Below are positions 33,466-43,505 of a DNA stretch of 64,000 nt, in pieces. The DNA is from UBA2991 sp965221735 (lineage in GTDB: Bacteria; Chloroflexota; Dehalococcoidia; Tepidiformales; Tepidiformaceae). The stretch lies in the NCBI GenBank assembly GCA_965221735.1, contig OZ244910.1:2418001-2482000 (forward strand). Direction: 5' to 3'. Both the position numbers and the translations under genes were made by a program. The notes under the pieces are model-generated. The model did no database searches, had not been told where the DNA came from, and saw only the letters and a list, made by a program, of their open reading frames with translations. The number at the start of each line of letters is the position of its first letter. Position 1 is the stretch's first letter.

Positions 33466-33756
33466 GTGACGGAAGTTCGTCAGACGGAGGTGTACGCGCG
33501 CTGGTTTCGCAGGCTTCGGGACCGGGAGGCTCGGGACCGAATCGACAAGCGCATCCGGCGCTTATCCCTGAGCAATGCCGGAGATGTACGGCCGGTCGGC
33601 GAAGGCGTTTCCGAGATGCGCATCGATTACGGACCGGGCTACCGCATCTACTTCACGCGGAGGGGCGCGACCGCGGTTATCCTGTTAGCAGGCGGCGACA
33701 AGTCCTCCCAGCGCAGCGACATCGAGAGGGCCATCGAACTGGCCCGCAACTTCTAG
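33466..33756 (+). CDS. RelE/HigB-family toxin (addiction module killer)
   Basis: A 96-residue protein of the RelE/ParE superfamily. The pattern TEVYARWFRRLRDREARDRIDKRI, then GVSEMRIDYGPGYRIYFTRRG and LLAGGDKSSQRSDIERAIELAR is that of the addiction-module killer proteins related to HigB and phage Gp49. Such toxins cut mRNA on the ribosome. GTG start. The partner gene begins 12 bp downstream, in toxin-first order, which is usual for HigBA-type pairs. Confidence 0.88.
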   Translation: MTEVRQTEVYARWFRRLRDREARDRIDKRIRRLSLSNAGDVRPVGEGVSEMRIDYGPGYRIYFTRRGATAVILLAGGDKSSQRSDIERAIELARNF

Positions 33757-33768
33757 GGAGACGGAGCC

Positions 33769-33984
33769 ATGGAAGAGATTAAGACCCTGCCCTGGGACGT
33801 GACTGACCACTGGGAGACGGACGAGGACATCCTCTCCTACCTGGAAATCGTGCTTGAGGACCCGGATCCGGACCTCATTGCCCTCACACTGGTCGACATC
33901 GCACGGGCGAAGGGCGTGCTGAAGGAGCTGGAGGAGGAGCTGCGTCGGCAGGTGCCGGTCGAGGCGGGGGCGGCGGGCGAGTAG
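33769..33984 (+). CDS. Addiction-module antidote-like protein lacking the helix-turn-helix
   Basis: A 71-residue protein. Its first 50 residues (WDVTDHWETDEDILSYLEIV and DPDPDLIALTLVDIARAKG) match the N-terminal half of the putative addiction-module antidotes that pair with this toxin family. In those proteins a helix-turn-helix DNA-binding domain of about 45 residues follows. Here it is replaced by a short Glu/Arg-rich helix, VLKELEEELRRQVPVEAG, and a stop. No remnant of the domain is visible downstream in any frame. It ends 3 bp before the convergent nadE stop. Confidence 0.8.
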   Translation: MEEIKTLPWDVTDHWETDEDILSYLEIVLEDPDPDLIALTLVDIARAKGVLKELEEELRRQVPVEAGAAGE

Positions 33985-33987
33985 CGC

Positions 33988-35691
<1,704 letters not shown>

Positions 35692-35739
35692 GGGGACAGG
35701 ATAGCGGAGCGGGGCGCAGGGTCCGCCGTTCGAGGCGTC

Positions 35740-35745
35740 TACAAT
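35740..35745 (+). promoter_or_regulatory. Minus-10-like TACAAT before glgC
   Basis: TACAAT ends 7 bases before the ATG at 35753. This placement favours that ATG over the in-frame ATG at 35744, which overlaps the hexamer. Confidence 0.4.
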
Positions 35746-35752
35746 GCGGGCC

Positions 35753-37039
35753 ATGCAGGACGTGCTCGCGCTGATCCTGGCAGGCGGGCAGGGTGACCGG
35801 CTCTCGGTGCTCTCGGAGCAGCGGGCGAAGCCGGCGGTGGTATTCGGCGGGCAGTACCGGATCGTGGACTTCGCGCTGAGCAACTGCGCGGCCAGCGACA
35901 TCGACCAGGCGGCGGTGTTGACGCAGTACCGGCCACGGTCGCTGGTGAACCACATCGGGTCGGGGCGGGCGTGGGGCTACGACACGCCGGACCGGCACCT
36001 CGAGATCCTGCAGCCCTACCTGGGGCGGGCGGACATGGACTGGTACCAGGGCACGGCGGACGCCGTCTACCAGAACCTCTACCTGATCGCGCAGTCGCAG
36101 GCGGAGGAGGTCGTGATCCTCTCGGCCGACCACGTCTACCTGATGTCGTACCGGAACATGGTGGCGTACCATCGGCGGCAGCAGGCGGACGTGACGATCG
36201 GCGTGTACTCGGTGCCTCTGGAGGAGGCGCACCGCTTCGGCGTGCTGGAGCTGAACGCGAGCGGGCGGATGGTCGACTTCCAGGAGAAACCGGCGCAGCC
36301 GAAGTCGACCTGGGTGTCGATGGGGATCTACTGCTTCAAGCGGGACGTGCTGATCGAGGCGCTGCAGGAGGACGCGAACCTGGCGGCAAGCTCGCACGAC
36401 TTCGGCAGGGACATCGTGCCACGCATCTTCGGGAGCAAGCGCGTTTTCGGATACCAGTACCTGGACTACTGGCGGGACGTGGGCACGATCGAGGCGTACT
36501 GGCAGGCGAACATGGACCTGATCGAGCGGTACCCGCCGCTGAACCTGGCGAATGCGGACGCGCCCCTGCGAACGTCGCGGGTTTCCCAGACACCGGCGCG
36601 GTTCGGCGCGAAGGCGTCGCCGAACGATGCGCTCATCTCGCCGGGAGCGCAGATCGACGGGGCCGTGGAGCGCTCGGTGATCTCGCCGGGGGTGGTGGTG
36701 GAGGAGGGGGCGCTGGTGCGGGACTCGATCGTCTGCCACGACGCCGTCATCAGGTCGGGGGCGGTGGTGGACCGGGCGATTCTCGACAAGGACGTGGTCG
36801 TGGGTGCGGGAGCGACGGTGGGGGCAGGGGACGAGTCGGTGGTGAACCGGGAGCGGCCGGACATCGTGAACTGCGGCATCTCGATCGTGGGGAAGCGGGC
36901 GGTGGTGCCGGAGGGGATGACGATCGGGCGGAACGTCATCATCGGTCCCGGGGTGGAGGAGGAGCTGGCGGGGCTGGGCTCGGTCGAGTCGGGGGAGACG
37001 GTCCTGCCGGAGCAGATGCCGCTCCACCTCTTCGTCTGA
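35753..37039 (+). CDS. glgC: Glucose-1-phosphate adenylyltransferase (ADP-glucose pyrophosphorylase)
   Basis: About 428 residues. It makes ADP-glucose, the glucosyl donor for glycogen. The N-terminal nucleotidyltransferase domain has ALILAGGQGDRLSVLSEQRA, KPAVVFGGQYRIVDFALSNC, WYQGTADAVYQN and VVILSADHVYLM. The C-terminal left-handed beta-helix carries hexapeptide repeats (ALISPGAQIDGAVERSVISP and VVVEEGALVRDSIV). No glycogen synthase or branching enzyme gene is nearby. ATG 35753 was chosen by its position relative to TACAAT. Confidence 0.92.
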   Translation: MQDVLALILAGGQGDRLSVLSEQRAKPAVVFGGQYRIVDFALSNCAASDIDQAAVLTQYRPRSLVNHIGSGRAWGYDTPDRHLEILQPYLGRADMDWYQGTADAVYQNLYLIAQSQAEEVVILSADHVYLMSYRNMVAYHRRQQADVTIGVYSVPLEEAHRFGVLELNASGRMVDFQEKPAQPKSTWVSMGIYCFKRDVLIEALQEDANLAASSHDFGRDIVPRIFGSKRVFGYQYLDYWRDVGTIEAYWQANMDLIERYPPLNLANADAPLRTSRVSQTPARFGAKASPNDALISPGAQIDGAVERSVISPGVVVEEGALVRDSIVCHDAVIRSGAVVDRAILDKDVVVGAGATVGAGDESVVNRERPDIVNCGISIVGKRAVVPEGMTIGRNVIIGPGVEEELAGLGSVESGETVLPEQMPLHLFV

Positions 37040-37040
37040 C

Positions 37041-37430
37041 GTGCGGCTCTTCAGCGTGGAGGAGGCGCGGGGGCTGCTGCCGCAGGTGCGGCCGGTGCTG
37101 GAACGGCTGCGCGAGGCGTTCGTGGAGCTGCGGGGGTCACGGGCGAGGGAGGCGGCGCAGCGGCGGGCGTCCATGGCGGACGGGCACCCCATCGCGCTGC
37201 CCTCACCAGGAGACGAGGAGGCGCGGGAACGCCACGAGGAAACGCTGCGGGAGTGCATGGAGCTGCTCGACGGCTGGGGCATCCAGGTGAAGGACCCGGA
37301 GCGTGGCCTGATCGACTTCCCCCACGAGCGGGACGGGGCCGTCGTGCTCCTCTGCTACGAGCTGAGCGAGACGGAACTGGCCTACTGGCACCCGGTCGAG
37401 ACGGGGTACGCGGGACGGCAGCCGCTGTGA
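37041..37430 (+). CDS. DUF2203 family protein
   Basis: A 129-residue soluble protein beginning MRLFSVEEARGLLPQVRPVLERL, the hallmark of DUF2203. It continues with a charged helical region and the conserved end GWGIQVKDPERGLIDFPHER, then CYELSETELAYWHPVETGYAGRQPL. The function of the family is unknown. GTG start one base after the glgC stop. Confidence 0.88.
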   Translation: MRLFSVEEARGLLPQVRPVLERLREAFVELRGSRAREAAQRRASMADGHPIALPSPGDEEARERHEETLRECMELLDGWGIQVKDPERGLIDFPHERDGAVVLLCYELSETELAYWHPVETGYAGRQPL

Positions 37431-37500
37431 GCGGGGGGCTTACATTCCGGTGGCCGGGGATTCCGTACAATCGAGGCAGCGATAGTCGGAGGGGTGAGCC

Positions 37501-38346
37501 ATGACGAGTGCGTTCGGCGTCCGGGACATTTTCGTCGAAGCGAATGGGCTGCGGCAGCACCTCATCGCGCGAGGTTCAGCGTCGGCGCCCAGCGTGGTGC
37601 TGCTGCACAACCTGGTGGGACAGGCGCGGATGTTCGACCGCGCCGCCACGGAGCTGGCGGAACGCTTCCAGGTGTTCGCGCTGGACTTCCGGGGCCGGGG
37701 CGAATCGGCCTGGGGCCCTCACGACGAGTACACGCAGAGCGTCTACGTGTCCGACGTCGAGGCGGTGCGGGAGGCGCTGGGGATACAGCGCTTCGCGCTC
37801 GTGGGGACAGCGATGGGCGGCGGGGTGGCGATGGCCTACGCGGCGCAACATCCGGAGCGGGTGACGTCGCTCGTGATGAACGACATCGGGCCGGACGTGG
37901 ATGGCGGTGGCGTGGGCCGCATCAGCGAGCGGACGGACTCGACACCGACGGCCTTCCCCGACCTGAAGGCCGTGGTGAACTACTACAAGGAGAACTTCCC
38001 CGCGGCGGCGAGGCTCTCGAACCAGCGGGTCGAGGACTACGCGCGCTGGAACGTGCGGCTGAGCGACAACGGCCTGTACGTCTGGAAGATGGACCCGGCG
38101 GCGCGCCACGTGGGGATGGGCGTGCCCGAGCAGGACGAGCTCTGGCGGCAGTACCGCTCGATCAAGTGCCCGATCCTCGTGCTGCGCGGCGAGCACAGCG
38201 ACATCCTGAGCAAGGAGACGGCCGCGAAGATGGGTCGCGAGCATCCGGACGCGCGGGTGGTCGAAGTCACGGGAGCGGCGCATCCGCCCCTGCTCACGGA
38301 AGCGGACGCGCTGTCGGCGCTGAACCAGTTCCTGCCGGTGGACTAG
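37501..38346 (+). CDS. Alpha/beta hydrolase-fold protein lacking the nucleophilic serine
   Basis: A 281-residue alpha/beta-hydrolase with VVLLHNLVGQARMFD (oxyanion region), ALDFRGRGESAW, acid-loop LRGEHSDILSKETA and the His region VTGAAHPPLLTEADAL. At the nucleophile elbow the usual GxSxGG reads GTAMGG (near residue 102): the codon is GCG, Ala instead of Ser. Either the protein is non-hydrolytic (a binding or lyase role, as in some family members) or it has been inactivated. TACAAT and GGAGGGG upstream support expression, and the frame is intact. Confidence 0.85.
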   Translation: MTSAFGVRDIFVEANGLRQHLIARGSASAPSVVLLHNLVGQARMFDRAATELAERFQVFALDFRGRGESAWGPHDEYTQSVYVSDVEAVREALGIQRFALVGTAMGGGVAMAYAAQHPERVTSLVMNDIGPDVDGGGVGRISERTDSTPTAFPDLKAVVNYYKENFPAAARLSNQRVEDYARWNVRLSDNGLYVWKMDPAARHVGMGVPEQDELWRQYRSIKCPILVLRGEHSDILSKETAAKMGREHPDARVVEVTGAAHPPLLTEADALSALNQFLPVD

Positions 38347-38359
38347 GGCGTTCCGCGTA

Positions 38360-38388
38360 TTGACCGGTCGGGCCGGCGCACCTAGGCT
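38360..38388 (+). promoter_or_regulatory. Promoter of the trp operon T-box leader
   Basis: TTGACC (38360-38365), 17-base spacer, TAGGCT (38383-38388). Transcription would start near 38395, at the base of the T-box leader. Confidence 0.7.
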
Positions 38389-38394
38389 CGAACG

Positions 38395-38680
38395 ACAACT
38401 GAATCGAAGAAGCGTCGATCGGGAGAAGTACCCGCTCAGGCGGCCTTGTAGCGAACCGGGGACAGTGGGAGCCCGGCAGGTGCGCAAGCGGTGAATGGAC
38501 CCGGGAGCTCCCTCGCTGAAGCCGGCAACGGTGGGTAGGCGGGGGCGGGATGGGCCCCGTTAGCGGCCCCGGGCGCTCCGTCCGGAAACGGAGGCGCGCC
38601 CGCTGAGCGCTCCGGCCGTGACGGCCGGGGAATGAAGGTGGCACCGCGGGAACCCCGTCCTTTCGGACCGGGGTTTTTTT
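38395..38680 (+). promoter_or_regulatory. T-box riboswitch sensing tRNA-Trp
   Basis: A T-box leader that lets transcription continue when uncharged tRNA-Trp binds. The conserved T-box AATGAAGGTGGCACCGCGG lies at 38631-38649. Its bulge TGGC (38639-38642) would pair with tRNA 3' end GCCA, so the discriminator must be G, as in tRNA-Trp. Stem I elements GGGAGAAGTACC and AGCGAACCGGGGACAGTGGG followed by AGCCCGG match the family's distal region. The specifier loop GTGAATGGACC holds UGG at 38496-38498, the Trp codon. A strong terminator follows at 38653-38680. It controls the CADD-like gene, trpS and the trp genes. Confidence 0.93.
38653..38680 (+). terminator. Rho-independent terminator of the T-box leader
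   Basis: CCCCGTCC, loop TTTC, GGACCGGGG with one bulged C, then seven T. It is mutually exclusive with the T-box antiterminator. Confidence 0.9.
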
Positions 38681-38788
38681 CTGGGCCGGCCACATGTGCA
38701 CCTGGCGGTACGAACAGCGCCGCGAGGGGCGGAGGTGGCGGCTCCAGGGAGAGAACAAGAGCGAGCAACTTGACCAGGGAGGTCGGCA

Positions 38789-39460
38789 ATGACGATGACG
38801 GAATCGGGGACGGTGCTGGGGTCGCGCATGCGGGAGGCGATCGCGGAGCGGTCGCTGCTGCAGCACCCGTTCTACCAGGCGTGGAGTGCGGGCACGCTCG
38901 AGGTCGAGCGGCTGCAGGACTACGCGCGACAGTACTACCACTTCGAGCGGGCGTTTCCGCGCTTCCTGAGCGCGATCCACGCGCGCACGGATTCGCCGGC
39001 GATCCGGCAGCTGCTGCTGAACAACCTCTGGGACGAGGAGCACGGCGAGCGGAACCACCCGGCCCTGTGGCTCGAGTTCGCGGCGGCGCTGGGCGTTTCG
39101 GGCGAGGAAGTCGAGGGGTCGACGCCGCATCCGGAGACAACGGCGCTGATCGAGCACTTCGCGGACGTGGCGCGGGAGGCGCCGGTGGCGGAGGCGCTGG
39201 CGACGCTGTTCGCCTACGAGTCGCAGGTGCCGGCGATCGCGTGGGAGAAGATCAAGGGACTGACGGAGCACTACGACCTGCTTCCCGAGCAGTTCGAGTT
39301 CTTCTCCGTTCACCTGGTCTCGGACGTGGCCCATTCGGGCGCCGAGCTGGCCGCGATCGAGGAGCTGTGCGAGGACGGCGACGCCGTGGTCGCGGCAGCC
39401 GAACGTGCGGGCGAGCGGCTGCTGGGGTTCCTGGACGGCTGTTACGGAGCGGCGGCCTAG
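38789..39460 (+). CDS. CADD-like heme-oxygenase-fold protein, probable self-sacrificing p-aminobenzoate synthase
   Basis: 223 residues, all-helical TenA/heme-oxygenase-like fold. The metal ligands of Chlamydia CADD can all be placed: Glu83 and His90 (DEEHGERNH), Glu144 (FAYESQ), and His175-x3-Asp179-x2-His182 (VHLVSDVAH). Residues matching the CADD tyrosines and lysine used to build p-aminobenzoate are also present: Tyr29 (HPFYQAW), Tyr45 (QDYARQYY) and Lys154 (AWEKIKG). CADD makes pABA from its own tyrosine with a di-metal centre; this is known for the family and inferred here. It is the first gene after the Trp T-box, preceded by GGGAGG, and is followed by trpS. Confidence 0.85.
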   Translation: MTMTESGTVLGSRMREAIAERSLLQHPFYQAWSAGTLEVERLQDYARQYYHFERAFPRFLSAIHARTDSPAIRQLLLNNLWDEEHGERNHPALWLEFAAALGVSGEEVEGSTPHPETTALIEHFADVAREAPVAEALATLFAYESQVPAIAWEKIKGLTEHYDLLPEQFEFFSVHLVSDVAHSGAELAAIEELCEDGDAVVAAAERAGERLLGFLDGCYGAAA

Positions 39461-39485
39461 TGCCGGCCGCCGGGGGAGGATCCTG

Positions 39486-40502
39486 ATGAGCGAGCGCAAG
39501 CGCATCCTGACCGGCATCCGGCCGACCGGGTCGCTGCACCTGGGCCACTACGCCGGGGCGCTCGAGAACTGGATCCGCCTCCAGCGGGAGTACGACTGCC
39601 ACTTCCTGATCGCGGACTACCAGGTCTCGGACTACGCGGACGACTTCGAGCGCGTGCGCGAGTCGGTCTGGGAGGTGGCGCTGGACTGGCTGGCCGTGGG
39701 GCTCGACCCGGCGGAGAGTTGCTTCGTCATCGAGAGCCTCGTACCGGAGCACGCGGAGCTAACGACCTGGCTGAGCTGGTACCTGCCACTGGGGATGCTG
39801 CAGCGCAACCCGACGCTGAAAGCGGAGATGGACGACTTCGGGAAGAAGTCGGTGCCGGTCGCGTTCTTCACCTACCCGGTGATGCAGGTGGCGAACATCC
39901 TGATGCCGCGGGCGCACCTGGTGCCAGTGGGCGAAGACCAGTTGCCGCACATCGAGATGACGCGGGAGATGGCGCGGCGCTTCAACCGGCAGTTCCGCGA
40001 GGTCTTCCCCGAGCCCGAGGGGCTGGTGGGGCGCGTCCCGCGGCTGGTGGGGCTCGACGGCCAGTCGAAGATGAGCAAGTCGCTGGGCAACACGATCGAG
40101 CTCAAGGACGACGCGGACACGGTGGCGAAGAAGGTGCGGAGCATGTTCACCGACCCGACGCGGCTGCGGGCGACCGACCCGGGGCACGTCGAGGGGAACC
40201 CGGTGTTCATGTACCACGACGCGTTTAATCCGGACACCGACGAGGTCAACGACCTGAAGGAGCGGTACGTCGAGGGTCGGGTGGGCGACGTCGAGGTGAA
40301 GCAGAAGCTGACGGTCGCGGTGAACAACCTGCTCGACCCGTTCCGGGAGCGGCGGGCCTACTACGAGGCGCACCTCGACGAGGTACGGGAAGCGCTGGAG
40401 TCGGGGACGGCGCGGGCGCGGGCAGTGGCGCAGGAGACGATGGCGCTGGTCCGCGACGCAATGGCGATCAACTACCTGAACGGGCCGCCACGAGGGGGCT
40501 GA
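39486..40502 (+). CDS. trpS: Tryptophan--tRNA ligase
   Basis: A 338-residue class I aminoacyl-tRNA synthetase. ATP-site signatures are TGSLHLGHYAGALENW (HIGH type) and GQSKMSKSLGNTIEL (KMSKS). Typical TrpS segments FLIADYQVSDYAD, GMLQRNPTLKAEMDDFG and VPVGEDQLPHIEMTREMARRFN are present. Its position directly behind a tRNA-Trp T-box is consistent: low charged tRNA-Trp raises both the synthetase and the tryptophan pathway. ATG at 39486 is preceded by GGGGGAGGATCCTG. Confidence 0.95.
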   Translation: MSERKRILTGIRPTGSLHLGHYAGALENWIRLQREYDCHFLIADYQVSDYADDFERVRESVWEVALDWLAVGLDPAESCFVIESLVPEHAELTTWLSWYLPLGMLQRNPTLKAEMDDFGKKSVPVAFFTYPVMQVANILMPRAHLVPVGEDQLPHIEMTREMARRFNRQFREVFPEPEGLVGRVPRLVGLDGQSKMSKSLGNTIELKDDADTVAKKVRSMFTDPTRLRATDPGHVEGNPVFMYHDAFNPDTDEVNDLKERYVEGRVGDVEVKQKLTVAVNNLLDPFRERRAYYEAHLDEVREALESGTARARAVAQETMALVRDAMAINYLNGPPRGG

Positions 40503-40504
40503 TC

Positions 40505-41986
40505 GTGCTGCACCCGACGCTCGACGAGGTGAAGGCGCTCGCAGCGACGGGCGGGGGGAACCTGGCCCCGGTCTACCGCGAGGTGGCGGCGGACCTGGAA
40601 ACGCCCGTCTCGGCCTACCTGAAGGTGCGGGAGGGCCGGTACTCGTTCCTGCTGGAGTCGGTGGAGGGGGGCGAGCGGCTGGCACGCTACTCGTTCATCG
40701 GGGCGAACCCGTACCAAGTCATCCGCACGGGCCCCGGAGAGGCGTACGAGGGCGACCCGCTGAAGCCGCTCGAGGAAGCGCTGGCGGGGTTGAAGGCGGT
40801 CGAGCTTCCCGGCCTGCCGAGGCTGACGGGCGGAGCAGTCGGCTACGTGAGCTACGAGGCGATCCGCCACTTCGAGCCGCGGGTGCCGGCGAACGAAGAC
40901 GACCCCGTCGGCATTCCCGAGGCGATGTTCCTGCTGTGTGATTCGATGGTGGTGTTCGACCACGTCCGCCACACGATCCGGGCGGTCGCGCACTGCCGGC
41001 TCGACGGCGACATCGAGGCTTCCTACGAGGAGGCATCGGCGAAGATTGACAGGATCCTGGGGCGGTTGAGCCAGCCGCTGGCGCTCCCGGTGGAAGAAGT
41101 GGAAGAGGTCGCACGGGTGAGCGGCCAGGGGGTCTCGAACGTGGGGCGCGAGGGGTACGAGCTGATGGTCGAGCGCATTCGCGAGGACGTGGTCGACGGG
41201 GAGATCATCCAGGCAGTGCCTTCGCAACGGATCAAGCGGCCAACCTCGGTGCACCCGTTCACGATCTACCGCCAGCTGCGCACGGTGAATCCGTCGCCGT
41301 ACATGTTCTACCTGGATTTGGACGACTTCCAGATCGTGGGAGCCTCGCCGGAGATGCTGGTGCGGGTGGAGGACGGGGTGGTGACCACGCATCCGATCGC
41401 CGGGACACGCCCACGCGGGGCCACTCCCGAGGAGGACGACGCGCTCGCAGAGGAGCTGCTGGCGGACGAGAAGGAGCGGGCGGAACACATCATGCTGGTC
41501 GACCTGGGGCGGAACGACGTGGGGCGGGTTGCGGAGCCGGGCACGGTGCGGGTGGACCAGCTCATGGAGATCGAGCGGTACTCGCACGTGATGCACATCG
41601 TGTCGCGCGTCTCGGGACAGCTGCGGGAGGACCGCACGCCCTACGACGCGTTCCGCTCCGTATTCCCGGCGGGGACGGTCTCGGGGGCTCCGAAGGTACG
41701 GGCGATGGAGATCATCGCGGAGCTGGAACGGGAGCGGCGGGGCATCTACGCGGGGGCGGTGGGGTACGCGAGCTTCGCGGGAAGCCTCGACACGTGCATC
41801 GCCATCCGCACGATGGTCGTGAAGGACGGGAACGCGTACCTGCAGGCGGGCGGGGGCATCGTGTACGACTCGGAGCCGCCGACGGAGTACCAGGAGAGCG
41901 TGAACAAGATGCTGGCACTGGAGCGGGCCATCGACCAGGCGGAGCTGGCGGCGGCGCAGCAGGCGCCGGAGCGGGTGGGGGGCTAG
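40505..41986 (+). CDS. trpE: Anthranilate synthase component I
   Basis: A 493-residue chorismate-utilising enzyme, first step of tryptophan synthesis. The N-terminal half has the tryptophan-feedback region with LLESVEGGERLARYSFIGAN. The catalytic half has PSQRIKRPTSVHPFTIYR, the segment NPSPYMFYLDLDDFQIVGAS, PIAGTRPRGATPEED, LVDLGRNDVGRVAEPGTV, AGTVSGAPKVRAMEII and YAGAVGYASFAGSLDTCIAIR. GTG start 2 bp after the trpS stop. The glutaminase partner is TrpG at 43831. Confidence 0.95.
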   Translation: MLHPTLDEVKALAATGGGNLAPVYREVAADLETPVSAYLKVREGRYSFLLESVEGGERLARYSFIGANPYQVIRTGPGEAYEGDPLKPLEEALAGLKAVELPGLPRLTGGAVGYVSYEAIRHFEPRVPANEDDPVGIPEAMFLLCDSMVVFDHVRHTIRAVAHCRLDGDIEASYEEASAKIDRILGRLSQPLALPVEEVEEVARVSGQGVSNVGREGYELMVERIREDVVDGEIIQAVPSQRIKRPTSVHPFTIYRQLRTVNPSPYMFYLDLDDFQIVGASPEMLVRVEDGVVTTHPIAGTRPRGATPEEDDALAEELLADEKERAEHIMLVDLGRNDVGRVAEPGTVRVDQLMEIERYSHVMHIVSRVSGQLREDRTPYDAFRSVFPAGTVSGAPKVRAMEIIAELERERRGIYAGAVGYASFAGSLDTCIAIRTMVVKDGNAYLQAGGGIVYDSEPPTEYQESVNKMLALERAIDQAELAAAQQAPERVGG

Positions 41987-41988
41987 CG

Positions 41989-42849
41989 ATGGCGCAGCGC
42001 ATCCACCTGGCGGCGATCCTCGAGCGGGAAGGGAAGCTCCTGCTGCTGCGGAATCCGGGGGAGGAGGGGTGGAGCCTGCCCGGCGGCGATCTGCTGCCCG
42101 AGCACGACGACGTGGACATCGGGATGGCGGCGATCCTCGGGGAGATGGGCGTGACCGTGGCGGGGATCGAGGAGGCGTTCTACGAGACGCTGTTCATCCC
42201 CACGGCGGAAGGGCACATGGTCTACAACCTGTTCACGACGAGCGCCTGGGAGGGGGAGCCGGCGGTGTCGGACGGGACGGAGCTCGCCTGGACGGCGGCG
42301 GGGGCGCTGGGGGACCTGCCGATGGATGAGCACGTTCGGGCGGGGGTCCTGGCCGCATTCGGGCTCGCCGAGCCTCGCGACGACAGTGGGGCGATCCTGG
42401 AGGCGCTTCAGCGGGAGATGGGCGTGGAGTCGGAGGCGGCGGCCGGCGGATTCGCGTCGCGGCGGGAGGCGGGGCGGGACGTGCTGCGCACGCTCTCGGG
42501 CGGAGGCGATCCGGACGTACGCCACGCGGGGCTGCGGGCGAACTCGCCGGAGCTGGCCGACGACGTGGTCGACTTCGCACTGGGGGAGGTGTGGGGCACG
42601 GACCGGCTGGACCGGCGTACGCGCAGCCTCGAGGTGGTGGCTATGCTGGCGGCGCTCACGGGCAGGCCGAACCAGCTGCGATCGCACATCAACGGGGCGC
42701 TCAACCACGGAGCGACGCCGGACGAGGTGGTCGAGACGCTGCGGATGGTGGCGGTCTACGCGGGGTTCCCGGCGGCGCTGACGGCGTGGCCGGTGATGGA
42801 GGAAGTCTTCGCGGAGCGGGGCGTTCCGCGACCGGAGCGGCCGTCATGA
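41989..42849 (+). CDS. Fusion of degenerate Nudix domain and carboxymuconolactone-decarboxylase-like domain
   Basis: 286 residues. The first 130 or so have the Nudix fold pattern (HLAAILEREGKLLLLRNPGEEGW, SLPGGDLLPEHDD). The catalytic helix, which should contain REUxEExGU, reads DIGMAAILGEMGV and keeps only one of its Glu residues, so hydrolase activity is doubtful. From about residue 150 a CMD-like domain follows (DFALGEVWGTDRLDRRTRSLEV, RSHINGALNHGATPDEVVETL, AVYAGFPAALTAWPVMEEVF), without the Cys-x2-Cys of the peroxiredoxin-like branch. The gene sits tightly between trpE and the HAD gene, overlapping the latter by ATGA. Role unknown. Confidence 0.8.
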   Translation: MAQRIHLAAILEREGKLLLLRNPGEEGWSLPGGDLLPEHDDVDIGMAAILGEMGVTVAGIEEAFYETLFIPTAEGHMVYNLFTTSAWEGEPAVSDGTELAWTAAGALGDLPMDEHVRAGVLAAFGLAEPRDDSGAILEALQREMGVESEAAAGGFASRREAGRDVLRTLSGGGDPDVRHAGLRANSPELADDVVDFALGEVWGTDRLDRRTRSLEVVAMLAALTGRPNQLRSHINGALNHGATPDEVVETLRMVAVYAGFPAALTAWPVMEEVFAERGVPRPERPS

Positions 42850-43505
42850 GAGCCGTGTTCTGGGACCTCGACGACACGGTGCTTAACACGCTTCCCGGGC
42901 GGATGGACGCCCTGGCGGGGACGTACGAGGACTGCCTCGGCATCCGGCCGGTGGACCCCGAGGCGCTCTGGCGAGAGCACAACGGCCGGACGCTCGAACA
43001 GATGGCAAGAAACCTGCTGGGCGACGACTGGCTGCGCTTCGCGGAGCGCTACCGGGAGCGCTACTACGCCATCGAATTCGAACTCGAACCCTTCCCGGGA
43101 GTCGTCGAGACGCTCGACGCGCTGCGGGCAGACGGGCTGGATCTGGCGGTCGTGACCTCGAAGATCTCGTGGGGGGCTACGGGGGAATTGGCGAAGACGG
43201 GACTGCTCAGCCGCTTCGCGACCGTCGTGGGGCACGACGACTGCGAGGCGCACAAGCCGGAGCCCGACCCGCTGTTCGTGGCAATGGAGCGGATGTGCCT
43301 CGACGAGCCGGGCGAGATTGCGTACGTGGGAGACACGCCCGCAGACGTGAAGGCGGCGCGGGCGGCGGGGTGTCACGCCATCGGCGCGGCGTGGGGGTCG
43401 CTGGACGCGGAGCGGGTACGGGCGGAAGGCCCGGACCTGCTGGCGGAGCACCCCTCCGAGGTGCTCGGCTACGTGCGCCGTGTGGCCGCGGGAGCGACCT
43501 CGTGA
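42846..43505 (+). CDS. HAD-superfamily hydrolase (phosphoglycolate phosphatase-like)
   Basis: A 219-residue haloacid-dehalogenase-type phosphatase. Motif I is FWDLDDTVLNT with the nucleophilic Asp, motif II includes VVTSKISW, motif III Lys is in AHKPEPDPLF, and motif IV is IAYVGDTPADVKAARAAG. A helical cap lies between motifs I and II. All catalytic residues are present. The substrate is unknown; in this operon it could remove phosphate from an aromatic-pathway intermediate, but that is speculation. ATGA overlap with the gene before and GTGA overlap with the gene after. Confidence 0.88.
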   Translation: MRAVFWDLDDTVLNTLPGRMDALAGTYEDCLGIRPVDPEALWREHNGRTLEQMARNLLGDDWLRFAERYRERYYAIEFELEPFPGVVETLDALRADGLDLAVVTSKISWGATGELAKTGLLSRFATVVGHDDCEAHKPEPDPLFVAMERMCLDEPGEIAYVGDTPADVKAARAAGCHAIGAAWGSLDAERVRAEGPDLLAEHPSEVLGYVRRVAAGATS

